Assembly (NCBI RefSeq): GCF_029201445.1
Contig: NZ_CP102381.1
Location: 1,984,001 to 2,048,000, forward strand
Origin: Thiomicrorhabdus lithotrophica
GTDB lineage: Bacteria; Pseudomonadota; Gammaproteobacteria; Thiomicrospirales; Thiomicrospiraceae
Direction of reading: 5' to 3'
DNA length: 64,000 bases
The notes beneath the pieces were generated by a model. The model did not search any database, was not told the origin of the DNA, and saw nothing but the letters and a program-made list of their open reading frames with translations. The translations under genes were made by a program, and so were the position numbers. This document shows positions 19,332-28,096 of this stretch, piece by piece; position 1 is the stretch's first letter, and every line of letters begins with the position of its first letter.

Positions 19332-20570
19332 ATGTTAACTATTAAACACCGTACCTTTCAAATGATGATTATCGCTGTATTTTTAGCACTTACAGCTAGT
19401 GTGCATGCTAAGTCAGACAACTTCAGCCCATCCGAGGCTGACTTTAAACAGTGGTTAGGTGATTTTAAACAACAAGCCTTAAATAGGGGAATTTCTCAGT
19501 CCACTTTAGACAGCGCTTTCAAAAATATAAAACTCAATCAAAAAGTACTGCAATCAGACAAAAAACAACCTGAATTCACTAAAACATTTTTTGAATATTT
19601 TGATCGTGCGGTAAGTGATACTCGAATTAATAACGGCTTAAAAAACTATTCTAAACATCAAGAACTGCTTGATGAAGTCACAAAAAAATATAGCGTACCT
19701 GGTCGTTATTTAGTCGCTTTTTGGGGCATGGAAACGAATTACGGCAGCTATACGGGTAACATCCCGATTATTGAATCCTTAGCCACTTTAGCTTACGACC
19801 CACGTCGTAGTGAGTTCTTTACTAAACAACTGATTAGCGCCTTAACCATTCTAGACAAAGGGCATGTCTCTTTAAAACAGATGAAAGGCTCTTGGGCCGG
19901 TGCGATGGGACAATGCCAGTTTATGCCAACCAACTACATTCAATACGCAGTTGACGGTGACGGCGATGGCAAAATCAATTTATGGGATAGCTTGCCTGAT
20001 GTATTTCACTCTGCTGGCAACTTTTTACAGCAACTTGGTTGGCAAAAAGAAGAAAACTGGGGACGAGAAGTCAAGCTTCCAAAAGGTTTTGATTACGCAC
20101 TAGCCGACAATAAAACCAATCGCGCTTTAGCTGAATGGAAAAAAATGGGGATTACTTTAGCTGATGGCCGTGTCCTACCTCAAGAAGATATGCAGGCTAA
20201 ACTCCTTTTAGCCAGTGATTATCGAGGCCCAGCCTTTCTAGTCTATGAAAACTTTAGAGTGATTAAGCGTTGGAACAATGCCGATAAGTATGCCATTGCG
20301 GTAGGTCATTTAGCTGACCGTATTGTGAAACGCCCGCCGTTAAGCAAACAGCGCCCTAAAGATGATAAAGGCATGAGCCGTGCACAAATTGAAGAAATTC
20401 AAACCCTATTGAATAGTTTTGGCTACGATACAGGAACGCCTGACGGTATTGCCGGAAGCAAAACACGAAACGCTTTACGTGAATTTCAAAACAAACACAA
20501 ATTGCCAGCTGATGGCTTCGCAAGTTTAAAGATGTTAGAATTTTTAAAGAAAACGGCTGCAAATAATTAA
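19332..20570 (+). CDS. lytic murein transglycosylase with peptidoglycan-binding domain
   Basis: Cleaves glycan strands to 1,6-anhydro muropeptides in the periplasm. A signal peptide (about 1-26, ending ASVHA) is followed by an SLT_2/MltB-like domain: the probable catalytic glutamate lies in FWGMETNYGSYTG, and GSWAGAMGQCQFMPTNY and DGDGKINLWDSLPD are family motifs. The C terminus (about 350-405) is a PG_binding_1 domain (IQTLLNSFGYDTGTPDGIAG). There is no lipobox, so it is probably soluble. 412 residues. Confidence 0.92.
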   Translation: MLTIKHRTFQMMIIAVFLALTASVHAKSDNFSPSEADFKQWLGDFKQQALNRGISQSTLDSAFKNIKLNQKVLQSDKKQPEFTKTFFEYFDRAVSDTRINNGLKNYSKHQELLDEVTKKYSVPGRYLVAFWGMETNYGSYTGNIPIIESLATLAYDPRRSEFFTKQLISALTILDKGHVSLKQMKGSWAGAMGQCQFMPTNYIQYAVDGDGDGKINLWDSLPDVFHSAGNFLQQLGWQKEENWGREVKLPKGFDYALADNKTNRALAEWKKMGITLADGRVLPQEDMQAKLLLASDYRGPAFLVYENFRVIKRWNNADKYAIAVGHLADRIVKRPPLSKQRPKDDKGMSRAQIEEIQTLLNSFGYDTGTPDGIAGSKTRNALREFQNKHKLPADGFASLKMLEFLKKTAANN

Positions 20571-20636
20571 ACAGTCTATTACTCACACTGCCCAAATTAT
20601 CATGTTGAAAAATAAGATAATACAGAGGTAAAAATC

Positions 20637-20915
20637 ATGACTAAATCTGTTAAGTCAAACCAATCACACGAAACACCTGATTCGCTGACTTCTCTTGATT
20701 TAAATTCAACTTCTGAGCCCTCTACAAACGTTCAAAAATTTGCCGTAAAAGCCCCAAATAATAAAATGGTGTGCGATGAACCTGCCTACCTTTTCTGGAA
20801 AATACAGAGTCGTTTAGCCAAATTAACCAATCGTTTAAGATTAGAAAAACGCATTATTATAGATACTGAAGAAACCAAAGCGGCCAAGATGCAGCGTGAT
20901 GCTCACCGTGGTTAA
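20637..20915 (+). CDS. hypothetical protein, 92 residues
   Basis: Not recognised. The first 35 residues are Ser/Thr/Asn-rich and probably disordered; the second half is basic and helical (FWKIQSRLAKLTNRLRLEKR). There is no signal peptide or membrane segment. A Shine-Dalgarno-like GAGG lies upstream of the ATG. It follows the transglycosylase by 66 bases on the same strand and converges on the PqiA-like gene. Confidence 0.6.
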   Translation: MTKSVKSNQSHETPDSLTSLDLNSTSEPSTNVQKFAVKAPNNKMVCDEPAYLFWKIQSRLAKLTNRLRLEKRIIIDTEETKAAKMQRDAHRG

Positions 20916-20931
20916 TCACTTAACTTCGATT

Positions 20932-21540
20932 TCAAGATTGAACGTTTCGAGTCAACAATTGACTAGATAGGATAGAAAGCAAGCAATAACCTAAAAAGTA
21001 ATAAAAACCACTCTCAAGTGTAATGTCTGTTTGCAATAATGTGGATGTACCTGCACTGGCTTTAATCGCTAGGAATGAGATGATTAACGCCATCACAAAT
21101 ACATCGGCCATTGACCACTTAGCCAACAAACCACTCGTATTTTCTAGCATCACACCTGTTTTGGCGTTCTTCATTAAGTAAGAAATCGCCAATAGCGTTA
21201 TCTTAAGTAACGGGACTACCAAGCTAAAAAAGACAATTAAAAAGGCAACCAAAAAGTTTTCATCCTGCCATAACCCTTCTGCCGTACCCAAAATACTCTT
21301 AGCGGTATCTTGAATCACCACTGTACCGGTTACATTAATCTGGTTCAGGATTTCCATAGTCACAGGCATTAAAAAATTGGGAATACTACCGCTTGTCAAT
21401 ATTGCCTCTTTACCTAATACCGTCAATTCCGCTTTGTCTAAAGTTGTAGTGATATGTAATACAGGTTCGGTAATACCTGGAATTAACAACGCATAAGCAA
21501 AAATAAGAACAATAAAACCTAAAATTAAACGAGGGTTCAC
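20932..21540 (-). CDS. PqiA-family (paraquat-inducible protein A) membrane protein
   Basis: Single PqiA-type unit with about four membrane helices; KWSMADVFVMALIISFLAIK is a family signature. Relatives act with MCE-domain proteins in lipid transport or envelope stress, but no MCE gene is nearby. The frame is open to ATG 21681, but residues 1-25 of that form would be encoded by an intergenic repeat copy (21628-21671). The GTG at 21540, giving VNPRLILGFIVLIFAYALLI and 202 residues, matches the family start and has GGAA about 10 bases upstream. Confidence 0.8.
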   Translation of the reverse strand: MNPRLILGFIVLIFAYALLIPGITEPVLHITTTLDKAELTVLGKEAILTSGSIPNFLMPVTMEILNQINVTGTVVIQDTAKSILGTAEGLWQDENFLVAFLIVFFSLVVPLLKITLLAISYLMKNAKTGVMLENTSGLLAKWSMADVFVMALIISFLAIKASAGTSTLLQTDITLESGFYYFLGYCLLSILSSQLLTRNVQS

Positions 21541-21627
21541 AACGATACAGTTCCAAAATAATAGGGTTTTGATTATACGGTTTAAATAACAAACTACAAA
21601 TGTACTAAATCCCAGAAGAAAGTGTAC

Positions 21628-21671
21628 AGGCAAGGCATGCCCTGTGGCCGTCCCTGTTTTGTGAGCATAGG
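21628..21671 (-). repeat. copy of the GGCCACAGGGCATGCC intergenic repeat
   Basis: Read on the minus strand it runs CCCTATGCTCACAAAACAGG, a short spacer, then GGCCACAGGGCATGCC. It resembles copies at 21978, 28014 and 32006. It underlies the doubtful N-terminal extension of the PqiA-like frame. Confidence 0.8.
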
Positions 21672-21704
21672 GTAAATTCAAAATTTCCTGATTATTCTTA
21701 CCTG

Positions 21705-22319
21705 TTGAGAAGCCTTTTTAATATTTATAGGCCCTAGGTAATTCCTTTTAGGCTTCCCCTCCCTTTCTTTGCTTGCCCAAAGAAAGGAAGCAAAGAAAAT
21801 GCACCCCACTCCATAAATTGGCAAGTTCTAAAACTCATTCACTGAAACTTCAGAACTCGCTTCGCTCAAACAACTGAAGTTTTTAACCGTTCACTTCGTT
21901 AAGAACTTTGCACAATTTATTACAAGGGGAATCAAGGCGTTTTTGCTTAGCTTCATCTATTTAAAATAACTACTTACCTATGCTCATAAAATATGGTCGG
22001 CCACAGGGATTGCCAGGCCTGGTAAAATTTAAAATCATCAACTCAAGATTAAGCATAAGATAGTAATACGGAACTAACGTAGAAAAAGCACCCCTCTGTA
22101 AGAAATCGCCCTTTTACTTAGTGAAGGATGCGGTTAAAGATTCCCATTGTTTGAGCGAAGCCTGCGTAGCGAGTTATGGGAATCTCAGCAGACAAGCTTA
22201 GTAAAATCGGTTTCGTCAGCGGGGTTCGTTTTTTGGTTACTTTTTGCCGAACAGCAAAAAGTAACGGGAAGCCTAATAGACAATTATCAAGGTATATAAA
22301 TATTAAAAGGGCTTCTCAA
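21705..22319. repeat. 615-bp element with about 55-bp imperfect terminal inverted repeats
   Basis: The left end (21705-21756) begins TTGAGAAGCC, then YTTTTAATATTTATA, and ends TAGGCTTCCC; the reverse complement of 22266-22319 reads the same with a diverged middle. Inside are hairpins: TTTCTTTGCTT / AAGCAAAGAAA (21764-21774 with 21788-21798) and the perfect 12-bp GTTACTTTTTGC / GCAAAAAGTAAC (22236-22247 with 22254-22265). A segment TTGTTTGAGCGAAG occurs inverted at about 21870 and 22146. No gene or transposase frame is present. It contains a copy of the shorter intergenic repeat. Confidence 0.75.
21978..22022 (+). repeat. copy of the GGCCACAGGG intergenic repeat ending in CCAGGCCTGGT
   Basis: CTATGCTCATAAA, spacer, GGCCACAGGGATTGCC and directly the palindrome CAGGCCTGGT. 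It lies inside the 615-bp element. Confidence 0.8.
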
Positions 22320-22332
22320 TCAAAATCAAATT

Positions 22333-22353
22333 AAAAGGGTAGCGTCCCCTTTT
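22333..22353 (-). terminator. possible terminator after the HEPN-like gene
   Basis: AAAAGGG / CCCTTTT stem with a seven-base loop, 36 bases past the stop on the minus strand. The following T-rich stretch is interrupted. Confidence 0.45.
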
Positions 22354-22388
22354 CCATAATGTATAGCAAAGCGAAACCGAGCCAACTG

Positions 22389-22967
22389 TTAAGAATCCGA
22401 CTTTAATACCTTGTTAAGTAGCTCTTCAGTGATACTGCGAACTGCTTTTTGAAAATTTAAAACACCGTCATAACTTAATTGCACTCTATCTAGATGAATA
22501 CTATACATATTTGGGTTACGGACAATTAAATCGTTTAATGCTTGAGTATCTTTTGATAGTGACACTCTCCCCGCAATATGAAGCAAAGAATTTCTAATTT
22601 TTTGAGCATCAGATATTTGTTGATATGCATGATGCTGTCCAATGTCTGTTTGCAATGTTGTTTTAATATAGGTTTTGAATTTCGTAATTCCAAAACCTTT
22701 TTTGTCCAACTCAATATTTGAAGGATTGTACTGCCTCCATAAAAGATAGAGCATTTCCTCGAAATGCCCAAACATCATTAGAAATGTTGTATTCCTCAGT
22801 TGTTTAGGGAAGTTATTTTCATAGATATTCTTCCAATAAACCTTATCTTTGTCAGATAAAGTTTCTATCTCCAGAATCTCCTTGACCTTTTCTTTTAAAA
22901 TCACATCAATGTGATTGTGAAAAATAGCAGACCAATTTAGGTTATTTTCCATCATCCATTTAAACAT
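22389..22967 (-). CDS. HEPN-like protein, orphan
   Basis: Not assigned to a named family. The 192-residue protein is predicted all-helical and carries R-N-x3-H (RNSLLH, Arg125 to His130) inside a helix (YQQISDAQKIRNSLLHIAGR), the active-site motif of HEPN ribonucleases, where the second residue is often Asn. An upstream helix (TTFLMMFGHFEEMLYLLWRQ) fits the four-helix bundle. HEPN proteins are often toxins or defence effectors. No MNT-type or other antitoxin gene is adjacent. It lies in a repeat-rich, low-G+C patch between the PqiA-like gene and lspA. HEPN assignment is by motif and helix pattern only. Confidence 0.6.
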   Translation of the reverse strand: MFKWMMENNLNWSAIFHNHIDVILKEKVKEILEIETLSDKDKVYWKNIYENNFPKQLRNTTFLMMFGHFEEMLYLLWRQYNPSNIELDKKGFGITKFKTYIKTTLQTDIGQHHAYQQISDAQKIRNSLLHIAGRVSLSKDTQALNDLIVRNPNMYSIHLDRVQLSYDGVLNFQKAVRSITEELLNKVLKSDS

Positions 22968-23233
22968 TTTGTGCTGGATAGTTTGATACTCCGTATAGCT
23001 ACTTAACTATTATTAGACATCCTAAATCCAATATTAAACATGACACAAACGTGCATAAAATTGCAGTTTAATCTATTTTTTAGGATGTGTGTATTTGTCA
23101 TTTTATTGAATGTTTAGAGTTATAAAATATCTTTTACCCGATTAGACAATCTAAATACTGGGTGGAATTTACATTCAATTTACATTTTAAAATCAGTATA
23201 AACAAGTAAGCGTATTTTTACTAACCTTAAAAC
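22968..23233. other. AT-rich region upstream of the HEPN-like gene
   Basis: About 270 very AT-rich bases without a gene. The near-identical pieces TTAGACATCCTAAAT (around 23014) and TTAGACAATCTAAAT (around 23141) occur in the same orientation and may be binding sites or remnants of a duplication. Confidence 0.4.
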
Positions 23234-23268
23234 AAAAAACGACCAGGCCTGTTAAGACGTTGGTCGCT
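23234..23268 (-). terminator. terminator of lspA, with a palindrome copy in its loop
   Basis: On the minus strand GCGACCA, a loop, TGGTCG and a T run (A run at 23234-23239 on plus). The left arm and loop contain CCAGGCCTG (23244-23251), so the repeated palindrome forms part of the hairpin. Confidence 0.75.
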
Positions 23269-23297
23269 TCAAAGAGCTTGAATTATTAAATTCTTAT

Positions 23298-23810
23298 TTA
23301 TGAATCAGTTGCTTCCGCTTGTTTTTCTTGTCTTGGTTTTAGAATCAATTCCGAAAGAATTAACAGGCCTGCTCCGATGGTAATGGCAATATCCGCAATA
23401 TTGAAAGTCGCATAGTGCCAAGTGCCTATATAGAAATCGATAAAATCCGTTACACGACCTTCTAAGAATCGATCAATCACATTACCAACCGCGCCACCTA
23501 AAACCAGGTTAATTCCCCAAGTTTCAATGGTTAGTTTATTTGGTAGTTTAGCCAACCAAACAAGCAACACCGCACTGACCACTAAGGCTAAACCTGCAAA
23601 AAACCAACGTTGCCAGCCACCCATATCTGCCAAAAAGCTAAATGCTGCACCGTAGTTATAAGCCAACGTCCAGTTTAGGTTTGGCATAACCGCAACAGGC
23701 TCACCAAACACCAAAGTATCGACTGCCCACATTTTAGTAAGTTGATCAAAAACAATCACTAAAATGGCTAACCACACGGTTTTAATCGCGGTTGAGTTTT
23801 TTTGTGGCAT
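23298..23810 (-). CDS. lspA: lipoprotein signal peptidase
   Basis: Aspartyl protease of the inner membrane cleaving prolipoprotein signal peptides. 170 residues with four helices. Catalytic aspartates are in GGAVGNVIDRFLEGRVTDF: the Asp of NVIDR and the Asp of VTDF. NWTLAYNYGAAF is the other conserved stretch (usually N-x-G-A-A-F). It follows ileS in the standard ribF-ileS-lspA order. A CAGGCCTG site is at 23364. Confidence 0.96.
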   Translation of the reverse strand: MPQKNSTAIKTVWLAILVIVFDQLTKMWAVDTLVFGEPVAVMPNLNWTLAYNYGAAFSFLADMGGWQRWFFAGLALVVSAVLLVWLAKLPNKLTIETWGINLVLGGAVGNVIDRFLEGRVTDFIDFYIGTWHYATFNIADIAITIGAGLLILSELILKPRQEKQAEATDS

Positions 23811-23851
23811 TTTTATCTCTTTTTAATTCATTAGCTAAATTCAATTTTGAT

Positions 23852-23977
23852 ATAAAACCGTCGTGAGAAGCTTAAAGACAAGGCGAAAAAGGCCAAAAAT
23901 GCGCAGTTTACACGTAGTAAATGAGCACATTTTTGGCCTTTTTTAACGCAGTATTTGAGCTTCGCAACAGGTTTTAT
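23852..23977. repeat. long nested-hairpin repeat, copy A (ileS-lspA)
   Basis: Outer arms ATAAAACC / GGTTTTAT; inner arms AAAAAGGCCAAAAATG / CATTTTTGGCC followed by TTTTTT; core CAGTTTACACGTAGTAAATG. CAAGGCG before and AACGCAG after the core are shared with copies at 32553 and 63791. The right end overlaps the ileS stop. Confidence 0.85.
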
Positions 23978-26808
23978 GCAAAATTGCGAACTTCACCGTT
24001 GCCATTTTCATCAATGTTATCTACACAACGCTGACAAAGTTCTGGATGTTCGGCAATTTTTCCGACTTCTTCACGGTGATGCCAACAACGAGCACATTTC
24101 TCTTGCTCTGCTGCGCCAGCATCAATCCACAGGCCTGCCATTTCAGATTCAATTGCTGTATCTGTTTTATCAGCAATAGACTTTAGTGTTGCTTCAGAAG
24201 TGATCAGTACAAAACGTAGTTCATCTTTTAGCATGTTTAACTTACTGAAGATCGCATCATCACAATATAGAGTAACCTCAGCGGTTAATGAACCTTTAAT
24301 CACTTTGTCGTTACGAAGTTGTTCAAGCTGTTTAGCTACCGCTGAACGTACTGCCATCATCTCGGCCCAGTACTCAGAGTTCATATCAGTAGATTCATCC
24401 AACGCTGTTAGACCTTCATACCAAGTTGCAACAAATACTGTCTCAGAATGATTTCCTGGAATTTCTTTCCAAATCTCTTCTGCGGTAAAGCTTAAGATCG
24501 GTGCCATCCAACGAGTTAATGCTTCTACAATATGGTAAAGCGCTGTCTGTGCTGAACGGCGCGCAAGACCATCTGACTTACATGTGTATTGACGATCTTT
24601 AATCACATCTAAGTAGAATGAACCTAGTTCAATCGAACAGAAGTGTGTCATGGCTTGATAGATATTATGGAAGTTGTAGCTATCGTAAGCTTCAATAATT
24701 TCTTGCTGAAGTTTCGCTGCATGACCTATTGCCCACTTATCTAATGGCAATAAGTCATCGTAAGCCACCATATCTGTTTCTGGGTTAAAGCCATTGATGT
24801 TAGCCAATAAGAAACGTGCCGTGTTACGAATACGACGGTATGAATCAGCAGTACGGCTGATGATTTCATCTGATACGGTCATCTCATAGCGATAATCAGC
24901 AGCTGAAATCCATAGACGTAAAATATCGGCACCCAACTTGTTAGCAATTTGCTGAGGCGCAACTACGTTACCCTTAGACTTAGACATTTTTTTACCGTCT
25001 TTATCAACGGTAAAACCATGGGTTAATACTTGTTTATAAGGGGCTTCGCCATCTGTTGCTAAAGCTGTTAACAAAGAAGATTGGAACCAACCACGATGCT
25101 GATCCGACCCTTCTAAATATAAATCTGCTGGTGCGTGTAACTCGTCTCTTTGACCAAGAACCGTAAAGTGTGAGATACCAGAATCGAACCATACATCTAA
25201 AATATCGGTTACTTGCTCGTAGTCCTTCGCCTCATCTCCTAGTAAAGAAGCCACATCTAAGTCATACCACGCATCGATTGAGTTAACTTCAACTAACTTA
25301 GCAACATCTTCCATCAATTCAGTCGTACGCGGATGCATCTCACCCGTTACTTTATGAACAAAGATTGTGATGGGTACACCCCAAAAACGTTGACGTGAAA
25401 TACACCAGTCAGGACGTCCATCAACCATACCTTCAATACGATTTTGTCCCCACTCAGGAACCCACTCAACTTTAGGAATGGCTGTCATGGCTTTATCGCG
25501 CAGACCCGCTTCGGTCATTGAGATAAACCACTGTGGCGTTGCACGGAAAATTAATGGTGTTTTTGTACGCCAGCAATGCGGATAACTGTGTTCAATCACT
25601 TCAATGTGCACTAAGGCTTTATGCTCTTTTAATACTTCAATAACATGATCATCCACTTTAAGTACGTTTTCACCTTCAAACAGAGGCGTACCTGTAACAT
25701 AGTTACCGTTACCATCAACTGGACAATCAACTTCTAAGTCATATTTTAGACCTACCTGGAAATCCTCCACACCGTGGCCTGGAGCCGTATGTACACAACC
25801 AGTACCTGCTTCGGTAGTGACGTGGTCACCTAAAATCAGTGGCACAATTCTGTCGTAAAACGGGTGGTGTAAACGGATTAAATCGAACTGTTCACCGCGT
25901 CCATAAGCAATCACGTTGTACTTATCAAAGCCCCATTTATCCATTGAGTCTTTAATCATCGCTTCTGCAATAAACAGACGTTCAGGACCGTGTTCACCTT
26001 CTACCTGTACTACAGAGTATTCAAGTTCTGGGTTGATAGAAACCGCTTGGTTAGCAGGAAGTGTCCAAGGCGTGGTTGTCCAAATTACAACCGATAAAGG
26101 ACCTTCACCTGTATGGTTTTCTACATGATGACAACGCTTAAAGAAAGCTTCTTCATCAACCACTGGGAAACGTACATCAATCGATTTTGAACGTTTGTTT
26201 TCGTATTCTACTTCCGCTTCCGCTAAAGCAGAACGTCCGCCCACTGACCAGTAAACCGGTTTAGTGCCTTTAACTAGGTGACCGTTTTCAATAATTTTAG
26301 CTAAAGCACGAATTTCATTCGCTTCAAAACTGAAATCTTTTGTTAGGTATGGGTTTTCCCAATCCGCCATAATACCTAGACGCTGGAAATCCGCCATCTG
26401 CCCTTCTACTTGCTTTTGAGCGTAGTCACGACATTCTTGACGGAACTCTGTTGCGCCAATTTTTTGGCCAACCTTACCTTTTTTCTTCTCAACATTTAAC
26501 TCGATTGGCAGACCGTGACAATCCCAACCAGGAACAAATGGCGCATCAAAACCACTTAGACCTTTTGACTTAACAATCATGTCTTTTAGCACTTTATTTA
26601 CCGCGTGACCGATGTGAATATCACCATTTGCATACGGAGGACCATCATGCAAAATAAACTTTGGACGACCTTCCATGTGTTCACGTACTGTTTTGTACAG
26701 TGATTCAGACAGCCAAGTCTTTACTTGAGCAGGCTCACGGTTAGGCAAATTTCCACGCATTGGAAAATCTGTTTCAGGAAGGTTTAAAGTCGGTTTATAG
26801 TCTGTCAT
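23974..26808 (-). CDS. ileS: isoleucyl-tRNA synthetase
   Basis: Class I synthetase charging tRNA-Ile, 944 residues. HIGH motif as [12 protein letters not shown] near residue 65, KMSKSKGNV near 610, a CP1 editing domain with [12 protein letters not shown], and a C-terminal zinc site (CARCWHHR and CQRC). Mupirocin-sensitive bacterial-type layout. Seventy-four bases separate it from ribF upstream. A CAGGCCTG site at 24130 falls in the AGLWIDAG stretch. Confidence 0.97.
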   Translation of the reverse strand: MTDYKPTLNLPETDFPMRGNLPNREPAQVKTWLSESLYKTVREHMEGRPKFILHDGPPYANGDIHIGHAVNKVLKDMIVKSKGLSGFDAPFVPGWDCHGLPIELNVEKKKGKVGQKIGATEFRQECRDYAQKQVEGQMADFQRLGIMADWENPYLTKDFSFEANEIRALAKIIENGHLVKGTKPVYWSVGGRSALAEAEVEYENKRSKSIDVRFPVVDEEAFFKRCHHVENHTGEGPLSVVIWTTTPWTLPANQAVSINPELEYSVVQVEGEHGPERLFIAEAMIKDSMDKWGFDKYNVIAYGRGEQFDLIRLHHPFYDRIVPLILGDHVTTEAGTGCVHTAPGHGVEDFQVGLKYDLEVDCPVDGNGNYVTGTPLFEGENVLKVDDHVIEVLKEHKALVHIEVIEHSYPHCWRTKTPLIFRATPQWFISMTEAGLRDKAMTAIPKVEWVPEWGQNRIEGMVDGRPDWCISRQRFWGVPITIFVHKVTGEMHPRTTELMEDVAKLVEVNSIDAWYDLDVASLLGDEAKDYEQVTDILDVWFDSGISHFTVLGQRDELHAPADLYLEGSDQHRGWFQSSLLTALATDGEAPYKQVLTHGFTVDKDGKKMSKSKGNVVAPQQIANKLGADILRLWISAADYRYEMTVSDEIISRTADSYRRIRNTARFLLANINGFNPETDMVAYDDLLPLDKWAIGHAAKLQQEIIEAYDSYNFHNIYQAMTHFCSIELGSFYLDVIKDRQYTCKSDGLARRSAQTALYHIVEALTRWMAPILSFTAEEIWKEIPGNHSETVFVATWYEGLTALDESTDMNSEYWAEMMAVRSAVAKQLEQLRNDKVIKGSLTAEVTLYCDDAIFSKLNMLKDELRFVLITSEATLKSIADKTDTAIESEMAGLWIDAGAAEQEKCARCWHHREEVGKIAEHPELCQRCVDNIDENGNGEVRNFA

Positions 26809-26882
26809 TCTTTAACTTCACATGTTGAGAGGGCTAAGCCCTAATATTAAAATTTTAAAATCTGTTTTATCTTTTTTTCAAA

Positions 26883-27854
26883 CTAATCTGAAAGGCCAAA
26901 GTACTGCTTGGCTTTTTCTGCATCGAGAGCAATTTGTTGTTTTAAAGCCTCAATGCCATTAAATTTCATTTCTGCTCGGATAAACTTTTGCAACGTGACT
27001 TGAACATGTTGGCCATACAAGTCTTTATCCCAGTTAAAAAGATGCACTTCAATTGAAGGTCTTATTCCATCTACTGTGGGGCGTAACCCTAAATTAGCTA
27101 CGCCAGGCCAAGGCTTATCCGCAATACCTTCAACGCTCACTGCAAACACGCCCTGTACCGGCATTTGGATGCGTTTAGGGTTTAAGTTTAAGGTTCTAAA
27201 ACCAATGGTTCTGCCTAATTTTTGACCATGAATCACACGGCCGTTAAAGCTAAATTCTTTACCTAATAACGCCTTAGCTTCAGCTAAATCTGGTGTAATA
27301 CTTAAACCATCCTGGCTCTTGTTGACTAAAGCTGCTCGAATTCGAGTGCTGCTGACACGATCTTTTTCTACACCAAAAGTGGGCATATCCGTGACACTAA
27401 AACCATGTGTTCTGCCAGCCTGCTGCAATAAAGCAAAATTACCTTGGCGCTGTTTACCAAACTTAAAGTCATCACCCACAACAAGATGTTTTATATTCAA
27501 ACCATCTAATAGAATTTTTTGTACAAATTCATCGGCGGTTAAATTCGAGAATTCCGTATTAAAACGAACACACAAAACATAGTCTATTTCTGTGTTCTGA
27601 AAAGCACGCAGCTTTTCTCTAAAGTTCATCAATCTAACTGGCGCTTTCTCAGGCGCAAAAAACTCAATTGGCAGCGGTTCAAAAATCATCACAACACTAG
27701 GCAAAGCCAATTCTTTTGCTTTGATATTAACGGCATTTAACACTTGCTGATGACCTAAATGAACCCCATCAAAGTTACCAATCGTTAACACACACCCTTG
27801 TGTAAGTTTGTTTTGAAAGCCTGGTAAATTATGTAAGCCGCGAATTAGCTGCAT
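26883..27854 (-). CDS. ribF: bifunctional riboflavin kinase / FAD synthetase
   Basis: Makes FMN and FAD. N-terminal nucleotidyltransferase with TIGNFDGVHLGHQQVL and the SSTRIRAAL motif; C-terminal kinase with GRVIHGQKLGRTIGFRTLNL, where the usual G-x-P-T-A-N appears as GFRTLN, and VANLGLRPTVDG. 323 residues. FAD from this enzyme would also serve FccB. Confidence 0.95.
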   Translation of the reverse strand: MQLIRGLHNLPGFQNKLTQGCVLTIGNFDGVHLGHQQVLNAVNIKAKELALPSVVMIFEPLPIEFFAPEKAPVRLMNFREKLRAFQNTEIDYVLCVRFNTEFSNLTADEFVQKILLDGLNIKHLVVGDDFKFGKQRQGNFALLQQAGRTHGFSVTDMPTFGVEKDRVSSTRIRAALVNKSQDGLSITPDLAEAKALLGKEFSFNGRVIHGQKLGRTIGFRTLNLNPKRIQMPVQGVFAVSVEGIADKPWPGVANLGLRPTVDGIRPSIEVHLFNWDKDLYGQHVQVTLQKFIRAEMKFNGIEALKQQIALDAEKAKQYFGLSD

Positions 27855-28013
27855 GCGTTAATGTCTAAAGTTTAAAATCAAGCCGTAAATTATAGCCTAT
27901 TGAAGACGCTAACACTTTGTAAATCTTTTAAAAACAGGTGTTTTTTTGGTCAAACATTAGCCTACTTAAAAATATTTTAATGATATTAAGCAATATTGCT
28001 AAACAGCAAACCT

Positions 28014-28060
28014 ACCAGGCCTGGCATGGCCTGTGGCCGACTATAATTATTAGGCATAGG
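28014..28060 (-). repeat. copy of the GGCCACAGG intergenic repeat joined to CCAGGCCTGG
   Basis: On the minus strand: CCTATGCCTAATAATTATAG, TCGGCCACAGGCCATGCC, then AGGCCTGGT. It lies between ribF and murJ. Confidence 0.75.
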
Positions 28061-28096
28061 CTAACTTCATTTAAAAGCGCCAAAGATTTTTCTAAA

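Noticed and set aside
21541-21681. N-terminal 47 residues of the PqiA-like frame
   Set aside because: The beginning is an intergenic repeat copy read in frame; the GTG at 21540 gives the usual family start.
21705-22319. An insertion sequence
   Set aside because: No transposase or remnant of one is found between the inverted repeats.
26830-26842. AGGGCT-A-AGCCCT palindrome between ribF and ileS
   Set aside because: Short, single occurrence and no T tract; likely chance.
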